From assembly GCA_023253875.1 (NCBI GenBank), contig JALRFC010000120.1:1-6184 (forward strand): a stretch of DNA of 6,184 bases, given 5' to 3'. Position 1 is the first letter of the stretch; each line of letters begins with the position of its first letter. Source of the DNA: Candidatus Kapaibacterium sp. GTDB taxonomy: Bacteria > Bacteroidota > Ignavibacteria > Kapaibacteriales > UBA961. The notes under the pieces were generated by a model. That model saw only the letters and a list, made by a program, of their open reading frames with translations. It was not told the origin of the DNA and ran no database searches. Below are positions 1 through 6,184 of this stretch, in pieces. The position numbers and the translations under genes are program-made.

Positions 1-338
1 AATTCTGCCGGAATTTTCTTTTGATCGGGTCGTCCAAAGCCCCAAGTTTCAGGTCCTTTCGTGGAATCCTTACTATTTGGATCACCACCTTGAATCATGA
101 ATTCCGGATCTATGCGATGGAAATTCGTTCCATCATAAAATGAACTCATTACCAAACTGTCGAAATTCGCACAATGCTTTGGTGCCAATTCAGGAAATGT
201 TTCGATGATGATTTCACCGAGAAGCATAGTTCCTTGTTGTACTTGAATAACATAAGTAGGATTCTTTCCGGAATTTTCTGATGAAAAAACTGTGGAAAGA
301 AAACTCATGAAGGAAAGTATGAGAATGGCTGATTTCAT
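1..338 (-). CDS. Exported cyclophilin-type peptidyl-prolyl cis-trans isomerase (3' end outside window)
   Basis: This is the N-terminal 112 codons of a cyclophilin, which catalyses cis-trans isomerisation of Xaa-Pro bonds to help proteins fold. The frame is open from the ATG at 338 to the window edge, so the C-terminal part is missing. Residues 1-20 look like a Sec signal peptide (Lys2, then a hydrophobic stretch AILILSFMSFLSTVF, then small and polar residues), which points to a periplasmic or secreted enzyme. I see no lipobox. The cyclophilin core starts near residue 28, and the signature FHRIDPEFMIQGGDP lies at 73-87. Its Arg75, Phe80, Met81 and Gln83 match the catalytic and substrate-pocket residues of the family (Arg55, Phe60, Met61, Gln63 in human CypA). 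The gene starts 14 nt after the synthase gene ends and has no clear ribosome-binding site, so it is probably cotranscribed. The family is certain; the natural substrates cannot be told. Confidence 0.92.
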   Translation of the reverse strand, partial: MKSAILILSFMSFLSTVFSSENSGKNPTYVIQVQQGTMLLGEIIIETFPELAPKHCANFDSLVMSSFYDGTNFHRIDPEFMIQGGDPNSKDSTKGPETWGFGRPDQKKIPAE

Positions 339-352
339 GGGGCAATGATAGA

Positions 353-1546
353 TTAAGAAATCAAACCTAATTCTTTGCCAACTTCGGCAAATACTTCGAG
401 TATTTTCTCAAGATGTTCATCTTCATGAGAGGCCATATAGCTTGTGCGCATCATGCTCATATTTGGTGGTACACCGGGAGGAACAAAAGCATTGACAAAA
501 ACACCTTTATCGTATAATTTTCTCCAGAAGACCAATGCCAAATCTACATCGCCAACGATAATCGGTACAATACCGGTTGGACTATTGTAAACATTGAAGC
601 CCAATTCGGCAAAACCTTTTCTCATTTTGTCTGCATTTGAGATGAGTTTTTGGACGAGTTCAGGTTGTTCTTGCAATATCTCAAGTGCTACCAATGCGGC
701 GGCACAAGAAGCTGGAGTTGGGCTTGCACTAAAAATAAGTGCTGGTGAATGATGCTTCAAGAAATTGATTACGCGTTCCGGGCCTGCCACAAATCCACCT
801 AATGAAGCGAATGTTTTGGAGAATGTACCCATCGTGAGATCTGTCTTATGTGTCAGATTGAACAAAGATGCAGTTCCTCTACCACCATCACCAATTACTC
901 CGGTAGCATGTGCATCATCCACAAGTACTCTGGCACCATACTTTTCAGCCATTTCGATAATACCGGGTAATTCAACCACTTCACCTGAAACGGAGAATAC
1001 ACCATCTGTCACTATCAATTTGCCAGCACTATCGGGAATGCGTTTGAGCGTTTTCTCCAAGTCCTCAATATCATTGTGCTTATAGCGTACAAATTCAGCA
1101 AAACCACCTTTTGCAAGCATTGCGCCATTGATGATACAGGCATGATTTTCCTTATCGGAAATCACATAATCGCCTTTACTGACAAGCCCACTGATAACGC
1201 CAAGTGCTGTCTGATAACCGGTAGAGAATAATAGGCAGGACTCATAACCTAGAAATTTGGCTAATTCCTCTTCGAGTCGAATATGTAAATCGATAGTCCC
1301 TGTCAAATATCGAGAACCCGAACAACCGGTTCCATATTTATTGATGGCATCAATCGCAGCCTGTCTTACACGAGGATGCGCTGTCAGTCCAAGATAATTG
1401 TTCGAACCGGCCATAATGATTTTACGGCCTTCAATGGAGACAACAGGACCTTCATTTTCCTGAATCTCACGAAAATATGGGTACAGACCCAATGCTTTTA
1501 CTTCATCGGCTCTTGTAAATTCGATACATCTTTGAAAAATATCCAT
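353..1546 (-). CDS. PLP-dependent alpha-oxoamine synthase, serine palmitoyltransferase-like
   Basis: A complete 397-residue cytosolic fold-type I PLP enzyme of the alpha-oxoamine synthase family, which condenses an amino acid with an acyl-CoA and releases CO2. Visible landmarks are GSNNYLGL (47-54), GTGCSGSR (72-79), the cofactor-stacking His135 in DKENHACIING, VDDAH (209-213) with the Asp that pairs with the pyridine nitrogen, the Schiff-base Lys244 in GTFSKTFASLGGF, and Arg367 in MMRTSYMA near the C-terminus. From memory, length, Lys244 and Arg367 match Sphingobacterium serine palmitoyltransferase (about 399 aa), and GTFSK with ASLGGF favours SPT over KBL (GTLGKALGG) or BioF. The likely product is 3-ketosphinganine, the first step of sphingolipid synthesis. 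Cysteate acyltransferase, which makes sulfonolipids, is a close relative and cannot be excluded. The ATG at 1546 has a plausible AAGG about 8 nt upstream. The 104-nt gap before the gene could hold its own promoter. Confidence 0.9.
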   Translation of the reverse strand: MDIFQRCIEFTRADEVKALGLYPYFREIQENEGPVVSIEGRKIIMAGSNNYLGLTAHPRVRQAAIDAINKYGTGCSGSRYLTGTIDLHIRLEEELAKFLGYESCLLFSTGYQTALGVISGLVSKGDYVISDKENHACIINGAMLAKGGFAEFVRYKHNDIEDLEKTLKRIPDSAGKLIVTDGVFSVSGEVVELPGIIEMAEKYGARVLVDDAHATGVIGDGGRGTASLFNLTHKTDLTMGTFSKTFASLGGFVAGPERVINFLKHHSPALIFSASPTPASCAAALVALEILQEQPELVQKLISNADKMRKGFAELGFNVYNSPTGIVPIIVGDVDLALVFWRKLYDKGVFVNAFVPPGVPPNMSMMRTSYMASHEDEHLEKILEVFAEVGKELGLIS

Positions 1547-1650
1547 GCTATACCTTATTCGATTTGCTCAATGTATTATCGTCTGAATCACATGAAATTA
1601 CTGAATTTATGGCATTCTTCATAGAATAGCAGGCAATATTGATTGGTGGA

Positions 1651-3225
1651 TTAGTCCGATTCAATATATATGGGGTCGGATTGTTTTCCATATTTATCAA
1701 TCGCATATATCACTGCTGAAAATGGTTTTGACTTGTCTTTTGGTCTGATCGAGAATTTTTGATTTGTGTTAAATCCATCTTTAGCATCGAAGTCTGCACT
1801 ATTATCCTGTGCTGTAATGACATTTTTTGAATTTGCCTCATTAATCAGAATCTTACTTCTGTTTGGTCTTCCATCAAATTTTCCGAAGGATCTGACAAAC
1901 ACCTCTATTAGATCTTCCTTATTTGTCTTCCCGACTATTTGCGGAGGTTCAAATGATTTAATCCGTATTGCATAGGATTTTCCTATCGGCTTGCCATTAA
2001 TCAAACGTTCAAAATATACTGTCTTGCCTGTATCTTCTATATCAGGTTTATACGTAAATGGTTTTCCTTGCTGATTATCCTCTAATATCCTTTGTGAATT
2101 TTTCAAAACTGCACGAGCATCCAAATTATTGGAACTTGGCATTTCGGGTTTGAAGGTAAACTCATAATATGGATACATAAAATTTGGAATAATGGGGTCA
2201 TTTAATTTTTTGGGGTCAACGATAAATTCTGTTGAGACTTCCTTATTATCATATTTTCTTTTGCCAGTTACTTTCACTGTCATGGCATTGTTTGACGGGG
2301 CTATACCTCCAACGAGGATTGAACCTTCTCTATAATCCTCAAGAGATGCAGTGCCGGAATTATCATTTTTACCGTACACAACAGTAACAATTGGTCTTTC
2401 TGCATAATCATTGGGAGTATAAATTCCTTGCACAAAAATTTTGTTTTGCCATTTTTGAGAAGCCATGACTTCCATCTTGGAATCTCTTGGCTGGAGCGCG
2501 AATTCTTGTTCTATTACAGGAGTTCCAATTTTCTGACTATTTATATCAGGTGTAATGGGTAATTGTGGTGTAGGATTTGACTGAAAGATCATACGTGTAA
2601 AGGTAGTTTCAGCCGGCATATAGACAATTTTGGGTGGCGCATCGCCGAGGCCTTCGGTCAGAATTGAAATACTAAATCGTGCTTCCGTTTGCAAAGTTGC
2701 ATCCGTGCTTTTGAGTAATTGTTGTAATTCTGGATTTTTTCCGCTAATGAAGGGTTTTGCCTTGGCTTTTACTGTAACGACATAACTCATTGATGTATTC
2801 AATGAAGTCAACATCGAAATTGGAGGATGCCAAGAGAAGAAGACAAGTTTTTTTGTAGAATCATAGACAATACTAAAATGTTCTCCTTCTTTGGATGCAA
2901 CGTGAATCACTTCATCATTATGTTGATCTTCAACGATGCATTCAAATGTTATGTCTCGGACATTCCCAGTCAATAGAAGGACATTTGAAGTATCCAGTTG
3001 TAGTATGGAGGCACCGGTTGAATCAGTCGTAATTCTACAGAGGAGGGAATTCTTCTCGGGTAATAATGAGAATGATTGTTGGAACAAAGACGTAATGGCA
3101 TCCACTGCTTCAGAAGACTTTTTTTCTTGCTTTCCCGGAAGGAGCAAAATGAGCGCAGAAAGATAGAGAACGAAATAAATCTCAGCTCCCCTTCTTTTCC
3201 CTGTTTTATTCACCTTTATGGACAT
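1651..3225 (-). CDS. GldM-like single-pass inner-membrane protein with large periplasmic region
   Basis: A 524-residue protein with a short basic cytoplasmic N-terminus (K10, R11, R12), one membrane helix at about 14-30 (AEIYFVLYLSALILLLP) and roughly 490 periplasmic residues. This is the layout of GldM, the shaft-like partner of GldL in type IX secretion and gliding motors. The segment after the helix (about 33-60) looks helical. The rest alternates short beta-strand patterns with polar turns, suggesting stacked Ig-like domains; a proline-containing linker near 197-235 separates two halves, and a last beta-rich unit begins near FEPPQIV (425-431). I see no enzyme motif. The start chosen is the ATG at 3225, overlapping the gldL-like gene by 20 nt, which implies translational coupling. 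A TTG at 3249 would add eight residues but lengthen the overlap. The GldM assignment rests on topology, length and being directly after a GldL-like gene; sequence similarity is weak by eye, and an unrelated anchored protein remains possible. Confidence 0.7.
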   Translation of the reverse strand: MSIKVNKTGKRRGAEIYFVLYLSALILLLPGKQEKKSSEAVDAITSLFQQSFSLLPEKNSLLCRITTDSTGASILQLDTSNVLLLTGNVRDITFECIVEDQHNDEVIHVASKEGEHFSIVYDSTKKLVFFSWHPPISMLTSLNTSMSYVVTVKAKAKPFISGKNPELQQLLKSTDATLQTEARFSISILTEGLGDAPPKIVYMPAETTFTRMIFQSNPTPQLPITPDINSQKIGTPVIEQEFALQPRDSKMEVMASQKWQNKIFVQGIYTPNDYAERPIVTVVYGKNDNSGTASLEDYREGSILVGGIAPSNNAMTVKVTGKRKYDNKEVSTEFIVDPKKLNDPIIPNFMYPYYEFTFKPEMPSSNNLDARAVLKNSQRILEDNQQGKPFTYKPDIEDTGKTVYFERLINGKPIGKSYAIRIKSFEPPQIVGKTNKEDLIEVFVRSFGKFDGRPNRSKILINEANSKNVITAQDNSADFDAKDGFNTNQKFSIRPKDKSKPFSAVIYAIDKYGKQSDPIYIESD

Positions 3226-4018
3226 AACCCTTGACCACAGTATCAGCAATTATTTTTTCTAATTCTCTTCTCACAGCAAATTCGATTTCTTCTTTTCTGA
3301 GTTCTTGAGCCGATTGAGCCAATGATTCAACAATCACATTGAATGATTTGAATTGATCACCAGTTTGTTTGAGTGTTTCAATGAGCTCGGGATTGGGTGC
3401 AATTGCCTGTGCTGCAATTTGTACGGAATCTCGCGTTGTTGAAATGAGAGCTTCTTGTCGTACACTCATTTCTTGCATTGCATCGGTGATTTGTTCCAAA
3501 CGAACAGCCATAGCGGCATAGTCTCTTGAAATCTCTCCGACTTCTCTCAATAATTCACCAAATTCCCTGCTTCTATCTGCATTGCTTTGTTCATCGCCTT
3601 CTTCTTCATCCAATGGAGAAAAATACATGATGAAAAACATCATACCAAGTAGAATAGCTTCAAGGGAAATACTTGCTACGACCATCCAGTCAGGAATTGT
3701 ATCATAGATTCTTCTCAATCCAACCGTAACAAGCAGAATTGCTGCCCCAAAATACACGAATGAATTGATGGTGGAATAATAGAAGCGATTGATGATTTCT
3801 TGTAGCCAGAGCGATGTCCCCGCCATTGTTCCGAGTGGATAGAGAATATGTACCTCTTGCACGGAGAATCGTTTTAAATCAGTTTCTTTGGTGCACATTC
3901 TCCACATAAGCATCGTAGCGGAGAATGAACTCATCTGTCTATCAAATCGAAGTTCGCGAAAAATGTCGCGAATGACTGAACGACCTTCAAGCGTTGCGAG
4001 TGTTGATAATTCTCTCAT
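3206..4018 (-). CDS. GldL-like inner-membrane motor protein with long N-terminal extension
   Basis: A 270-residue protein with two adjacent membrane helices and a long cytoplasmic helical tail, the layout of GldL, whose ring around GldM converts proton flow into motion. Helix 1 is about 86-101 (FVYFGAAILLVTVGL), followed by a short loop RRIYDTIPD (102-110). Helix 2 is about 111-134 and carries a buried acidic residue, Glu120, in SLEAILLGMMFF. As I recall GldL of Flavobacterium johnsoniae, Glu120 aligns with its essential Glu49, and an Arg at 102-103 falls near its Lys27. An acidic stretch (DEEEGDE, 137-143) leads into probable coiled coils at about 150-200 and 211-262. Unlike classical GldL, which begins almost at helix 1, about 80 residues precede it. 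The ATG at 4018 has an AGGA about 8 nt upstream. It follows the barrel gene by 18 nt and overlaps the gldM-like gene by 20 nt. The family call is by topology and local pattern, not by search. Confidence 0.75.
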   Translation of the reverse strand: MRELSTLATLEGRSVIRDIFRELRFDRQMSSFSATMLMWRMCTKETDLKRFSVQEVHILYPLGTMAGTSLWLQEIINRFYYSTINSFVYFGAAILLVTVGLRRIYDTIPDWMVVASISLEAILLGMMFFIMYFSPLDEEEGDEQSNADRSREFGELLREVGEISRDYAAMAVRLEQITDAMQEMSVRQEALISTTRDSVQIAAQAIAPNPELIETLKQTGDQFKSFNVIVESLAQSAQELRKEEIEFAVRRELEKIIADTVVKGYVHKGE

Positions 4019-4036
4019 GGAGTTTTCCTATAGGAT

Positions 4037-5269
4037 TTATTCCCTAATGAATGGCTTGAACCATACTTCACCGGCACTGACTGAAAATCCACAGCGAAGG
4101 AATAGTTCTCTGACCAATTCTGTATTTCCCCGCATACCGCCCTGCAATGCGAGATCAATCATTGCAGATCCGGCAATGGGTAATTGCATACCGAATGAGC
4201 CATAATATTCATCAATATCAATGCCATTCACAGAATAATACAATTGATTCCAACCGGCACCGACATTGAATTGTACTTTGTCAATATAATCAGTACCCAA
4301 TTGATATGATCGTAACCGTGACAATCCGAGTGAAATTCTTCTGCCTGATCGGAAGAGTGATTTCCCTTGAGAATATGAAATTGAAGATAAATCCTGCATT
4401 TCTAGATCGCTTGCCACCATCCATCTGCCTGATATATAACTGAGTCCAAAGCCCAATTGCATTGGCAATGATGAAATGCCTTTTTGCATGAAGACGGTAT
4501 CATAAGCAACGCCGCCGGTATTGAGTGTGCTTTGTCGAAAATCTGAATCATATTCCAAATCGGAATAGATGCTTGCACCGACACCTACTGTCAGTCCTTT
4601 GACAGGATTAGCCGCAATTCCCAACTTAAAACCTGAACCAAAAAAACGATCCGTCCTTTGATTGACTGATATGAATGGCTGTGTATATAACTCAGTTTGT
4701 ATGACTCTACTGATATTTCCAAATAATCTCAATGCGGCAAAACCCACTGTAATCCCCTGAATCGGCTTCCAGGAACTACCAATGAATGCGGCGCTCACAC
4801 CGCCTCTTCCATAATTGAGTGCTCCACCTGATAAATCAGTTAACCCGCTAATCCCAGCTTGAACTGGAGTCAATACTGAATATTGAACAACACTAAATGG
4901 ATAAATGCCACCAGAGATGGAAATACCCATTGCTGTGTCCACTTGAAATGTGGCGGCGATTCCATCGAGTTTTCCAAAGTTCTGAGACGCTGACAAATCT
5001 TGTTGTTCTATGGCCGTTTGTGTGAATCTAAATCCTATTTGTAAACGTGTGAGTTTAGATTCAGACCACATGGCAGGATTGGCAATATTCACTGCATGAA
5101 ATGAAGGAACGGCATATTGCGTGCCACCAAGTCCATCATAATATGCCCCGATTGATTGCCTAATATCACCGATCCCGAAGATAGAATAATTAGAGCCACC
5201 TTGCTGGGCATTCAGGATTTGAATGCCGAAGGTTACTGTACACACAAAATATATGAATAATTGCTTCAT
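4037..5269 (-). CDS. Outer-membrane beta-barrel protein, FadL/PorV-like in style
   Basis: A 410-residue protein with a Sec signal peptide (1-21, cleavage probably after ILNA before QQGG) and almost continuous amphipathic strands alternating with Gly- and Asn-rich turns, so it should form an outer-membrane barrel. The mature N-terminus carries SNYSIFGIGD (26-35), a DGLGGTQYAV segment (45-54) and NIANPAMW (61-68), the glycine-rich and NPA pattern of FadL-type barrels such as PorV. The C-terminal part (353-404: DEYYGSFGMQLP, then a Gly-rich turn, then GEVWF) resembles what I remember of a conserved family of Bacteroidota barrels starting with a YSRFGxG motif. Cargo or partner is not visible from sequence. 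The start overlaps the engB stop as ATGA, with GGA 8 nt upstream, so translation is probably coupled. Being directly before the gldL-like gene, it is a candidate outer-membrane partner of that motor; a simple hydrophobic-solute channel is the alternative. Confidence 0.8.
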   Translation of the reverse strand: MKQLFIYFVCTVTFGIQILNAQQGGSNYSIFGIGDIRQSIGAYYDGLGGTQYAVPSFHAVNIANPAMWSESKLTRLQIGFRFTQTAIEQQDLSASQNFGKLDGIAATFQVDTAMGISISGGIYPFSVVQYSVLTPVQAGISGLTDLSGGALNYGRGGVSAAFIGSSWKPIQGITVGFAALRLFGNISRVIQTELYTQPFISVNQRTDRFFGSGFKLGIAANPVKGLTVGVGASIYSDLEYDSDFRQSTLNTGGVAYDTVFMQKGISSLPMQLGFGLSYISGRWMVASDLEMQDLSSISYSQGKSLFRSGRRISLGLSRLRSYQLGTDYIDKVQFNVGAGWNQLYYSVNGIDIDEYYGSFGMQLPIAGSAMIDLALQGGMRGNTELVRELFLRCGFSVSAGEVWFKPFIRE

Positions 5270-5880
5270 GCTTTTTTTCCAATGATGTCTCCGGAGGCCG
5301 ATTCCCTTTTAATGATACCCCATAGTTGTTCTCTTCCGAGGCCGGTCTCAGAAGAATATGGAAGTACATCAATGCAATGCGAACAGAACTGCACCAATCC
5401 TTTGATTTGTTCTTTCCGTTCTTCAATCATGGTTGATTTGATTTTATCACATTTGGTCAAGATAATAGTATACTTGATACCATGCATTTCAAGCCATTCA
5501 ATGAGACCCATATCAATTTGCGAAGGATCATGCCTACTATCGAGGAGCAAGCAAACCATCTTTAATTGATCTCGGGCCTCAAGATAGGAATAATTCAGTT
5601 TTGAAAATTCCAGTCTTTTTGTTTTTCCAACAGAGGCATAACCGAAGCCGGGCAAATCAACGAGCATCCAAACTTGCTCTACCATGAAGAAATTAATCTG
5701 CTGAGTCTTTCCGGGCGTAGAACTGGTCAATGCCAATTGCTTTCTACGCACGATGCTATTGATCAAAGAGGATTTTCCAACATTAGACCGACCAATGAAA
5801 GCAATTTCCGGAAATTCACTATTCGGAAAATGGATTGGGGCAGATGCACCGGTAAAAAAATCAGCTTGTACATGTTTCAT
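5266..5880 (-). CDS. engB: Ribosome biogenesis GTP-binding protein EngB (YihA/YsxC)
   Basis: A complete 204-residue small GTPase of the TrmE-Era-EngA-YihA family that acts in large ribosomal subunit assembly in the cytoplasm and is essential in many bacteria. All nucleotide-binding elements are present in order: G1 GRSNVGKS (30-37), the G2 threonine Thr59 in the family motif TPGKTQ, G3 DLPG (75-78) followed by FGYA, G4 TKCD (142-145, with Cys where Ala is usual), and G5 SSETG (176-180). Length is close to the usual 195-210 residues. The ATG at 5880 is chosen because it gives the family's short N-terminus and starts 4 nt after fumC ends; a TTG at 5931 in the same frame would run 47 nt into fumC and add 17 unlikely residues. 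There is no clear ribosome-binding site. The 3' end overlaps the barrel gene by 4 nt. The nine or so C-terminal residues after IIKRES are not part of the conserved core. Confidence 0.97.
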   Translation of the reverse strand: MKHVQADFFTGASAPIHFPNSEFPEIAFIGRSNVGKSSLINSIVRRKQLALTSSTPGKTQQINFFMVEQVWMLVDLPGFGYASVGKTKRLEFSKLNYSYLEARDQLKMVCLLLDSRHDPSQIDMGLIEWLEMHGIKYTIILTKCDKIKSTMIEERKEQIKGLVQFCSHCIDVLPYSSETGLGREQLWGIIKRESASGDIIGKKA

Positions 5881-5884
5881 GAAA

Positions 5885-6184
5885 TCACATATTAGGTCCG
5901 AGCATGTCCTGAGGACGCACCCATTGATCAAAATCTTCGCCGTTCACAAGACCAAGTTCTATGGCCGCATCACGCAAAGTCCCACCGGTTTTATGAGCAT
6001 ATTTGGCAATCTTTGCGGCATTGTCATATCCAATATGAGTATTCAATGCAGTGACAAGCATGAGTGTATTTTGATTATAGTATTCAAGCTTCTCTGCATT
6101 TGCTTCAATGCCGATAGCACAATGTTCATTGAACATTGTACAACCATCAGCCAAAAGCCTGATGCTTTGAAGAACATTATACAT
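5885..6184 (-). CDS. fumC: Class II fumarate hydratase, C-terminal fragment (5' end outside window)
   Basis: The last 99 residues of class II fumarase, the iron-independent TCA-cycle enzyme that interconverts fumarate and L-malate in the cytosol. The fragment contains NVLQSIRLLADG, a CAIGIEAN segment, then LMLVTALNTHIGYD and AAKIAKYAHKTGGTL, and ends with WVRPQDMLGP, which all match the end of FumC. The TALNTHIGYD and WVRP signatures separate it from aspartase and argininosuccinate lyase of the same superfamily. The active-site loop and catalytic residues lie upstream, outside the window, so activity cannot be judged. The ATG at the very edge (6184) is an internal methionine, not the start. 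The stop is 4 nt before the engB start, so the two genes are probably in one transcript. Confidence 0.96.
   Translation of the reverse strand: MYNVLQSIRLLADGCTMFNEHCAIGIEANAEKLEYYNQNTLMLVTALNTHIGYDNAAKIAKYAHKTGGTLRDAAIELGLVNGEDFDQWVRPQDMLGPNM

Noticed and set aside
765..1085. Plus-strand open frame of about 106 codons inside the synthase gene
   Set aside because: It lies wholly antisense to a clearly conserved enzyme, has a low-complexity translation rich in Ser/Pro/Thr and no recognisable motif; it is a shadow frame.
1547..1650. Possible promoter or terminator in the 104-nt gap before the synthase gene
   Set aside because: On the minus strand there is only a 5-bp AT-rich stem (ATTCT-ATGA-AGAAT) without a T-run and a short CAATATTG palindrome at 1634-1641. 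No convincing -33/-7 Bacteroidota promoter or terminator could be assigned, though a promoter may exist.
3226..3249. TTG start at 3249 for the gldM-like gene
   Set aside because: It would extend the overlap with the gldL-like gene from 20 to 44 nt and add eight residues (LILWSRV after the start) with no family support; the ATG at 3225 is preferred.
4402..4584. Minus-strand open frame of about 60 codons inside the barrel gene
   Set aside because: It is an alternate frame within a well-supported gene, with no start signal or motif.
5190..5426. Minus-strand open frame of about 78 codons across the engB/barrel junction
   Set aside because: It overlaps two supported genes in another frame and its translation is non-descript; the ATGA junction explains the region.
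5881..5931. TTG start at 5931 for engB
   Set aside because: It lies within the fumC coding region and would add 17 residues absent from the family; the ATG at 5880 gives the expected N-terminus.

Overview
All seven genes in this window lie on the minus strand, tightly packed, so transcription runs from position 6184 towards 1. In transcription order they are: the 3' end of class II fumarase (fumC), the ribosome-assembly GTPase engB, an outer-membrane beta-barrel protein, a GldL-like inner-membrane protein, a GldM-like single-pass periplasmic protein, an alpha-oxoamine synthase of the serine palmitoyltransferase type, and the 5' part of an exported cyclophilin. The first and last genes run off the window. 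I see no RNA genes, mobile elements, CRISPR arrays or long repeats, and the plus-strand reading frames look like shadows.

The source is probably a member of the Bacteroidota/Chlorobiota/Ignavibacteriota (FCB) group. The evidence is the moderately AT-rich DNA, mostly weak ribosome-binding sites, an SPT close to the Sphingobacterium type, a barrel of a family I associate with Bacteroidota-type bacteria, and a GldL/GldM pair, a hallmark of that group. The phylum cannot be fixed from this window alone.

The housekeeping part is 5266-6184 (fumC and engB, 4 nt apart). engB overlaps the barrel gene by 4 nt (ATGA). The barrel gene is 18 nt from the gldL-like gene, which overlaps the gldM-like gene by 20 nt. 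The only noticeable gap (104 nt, 1547-1650) separates the gldM-like gene from the synthase; the cyclophilin follows 14 nt later.

The most interesting part is the three-gene block at 1651-5269. GldL and GldM form the proton-driven motor of type IX secretion and gliding, and GldM spans the periplasm. Here a divergent pair sits with an outer-membrane barrel but without gldK or gldN, which suggests a compact trans-envelope machine related to, but distinct from, the standard T9SS motor. That role is inferred from topology, a membrane-embedded glutamate and gene order; it is not proven by the sequence.
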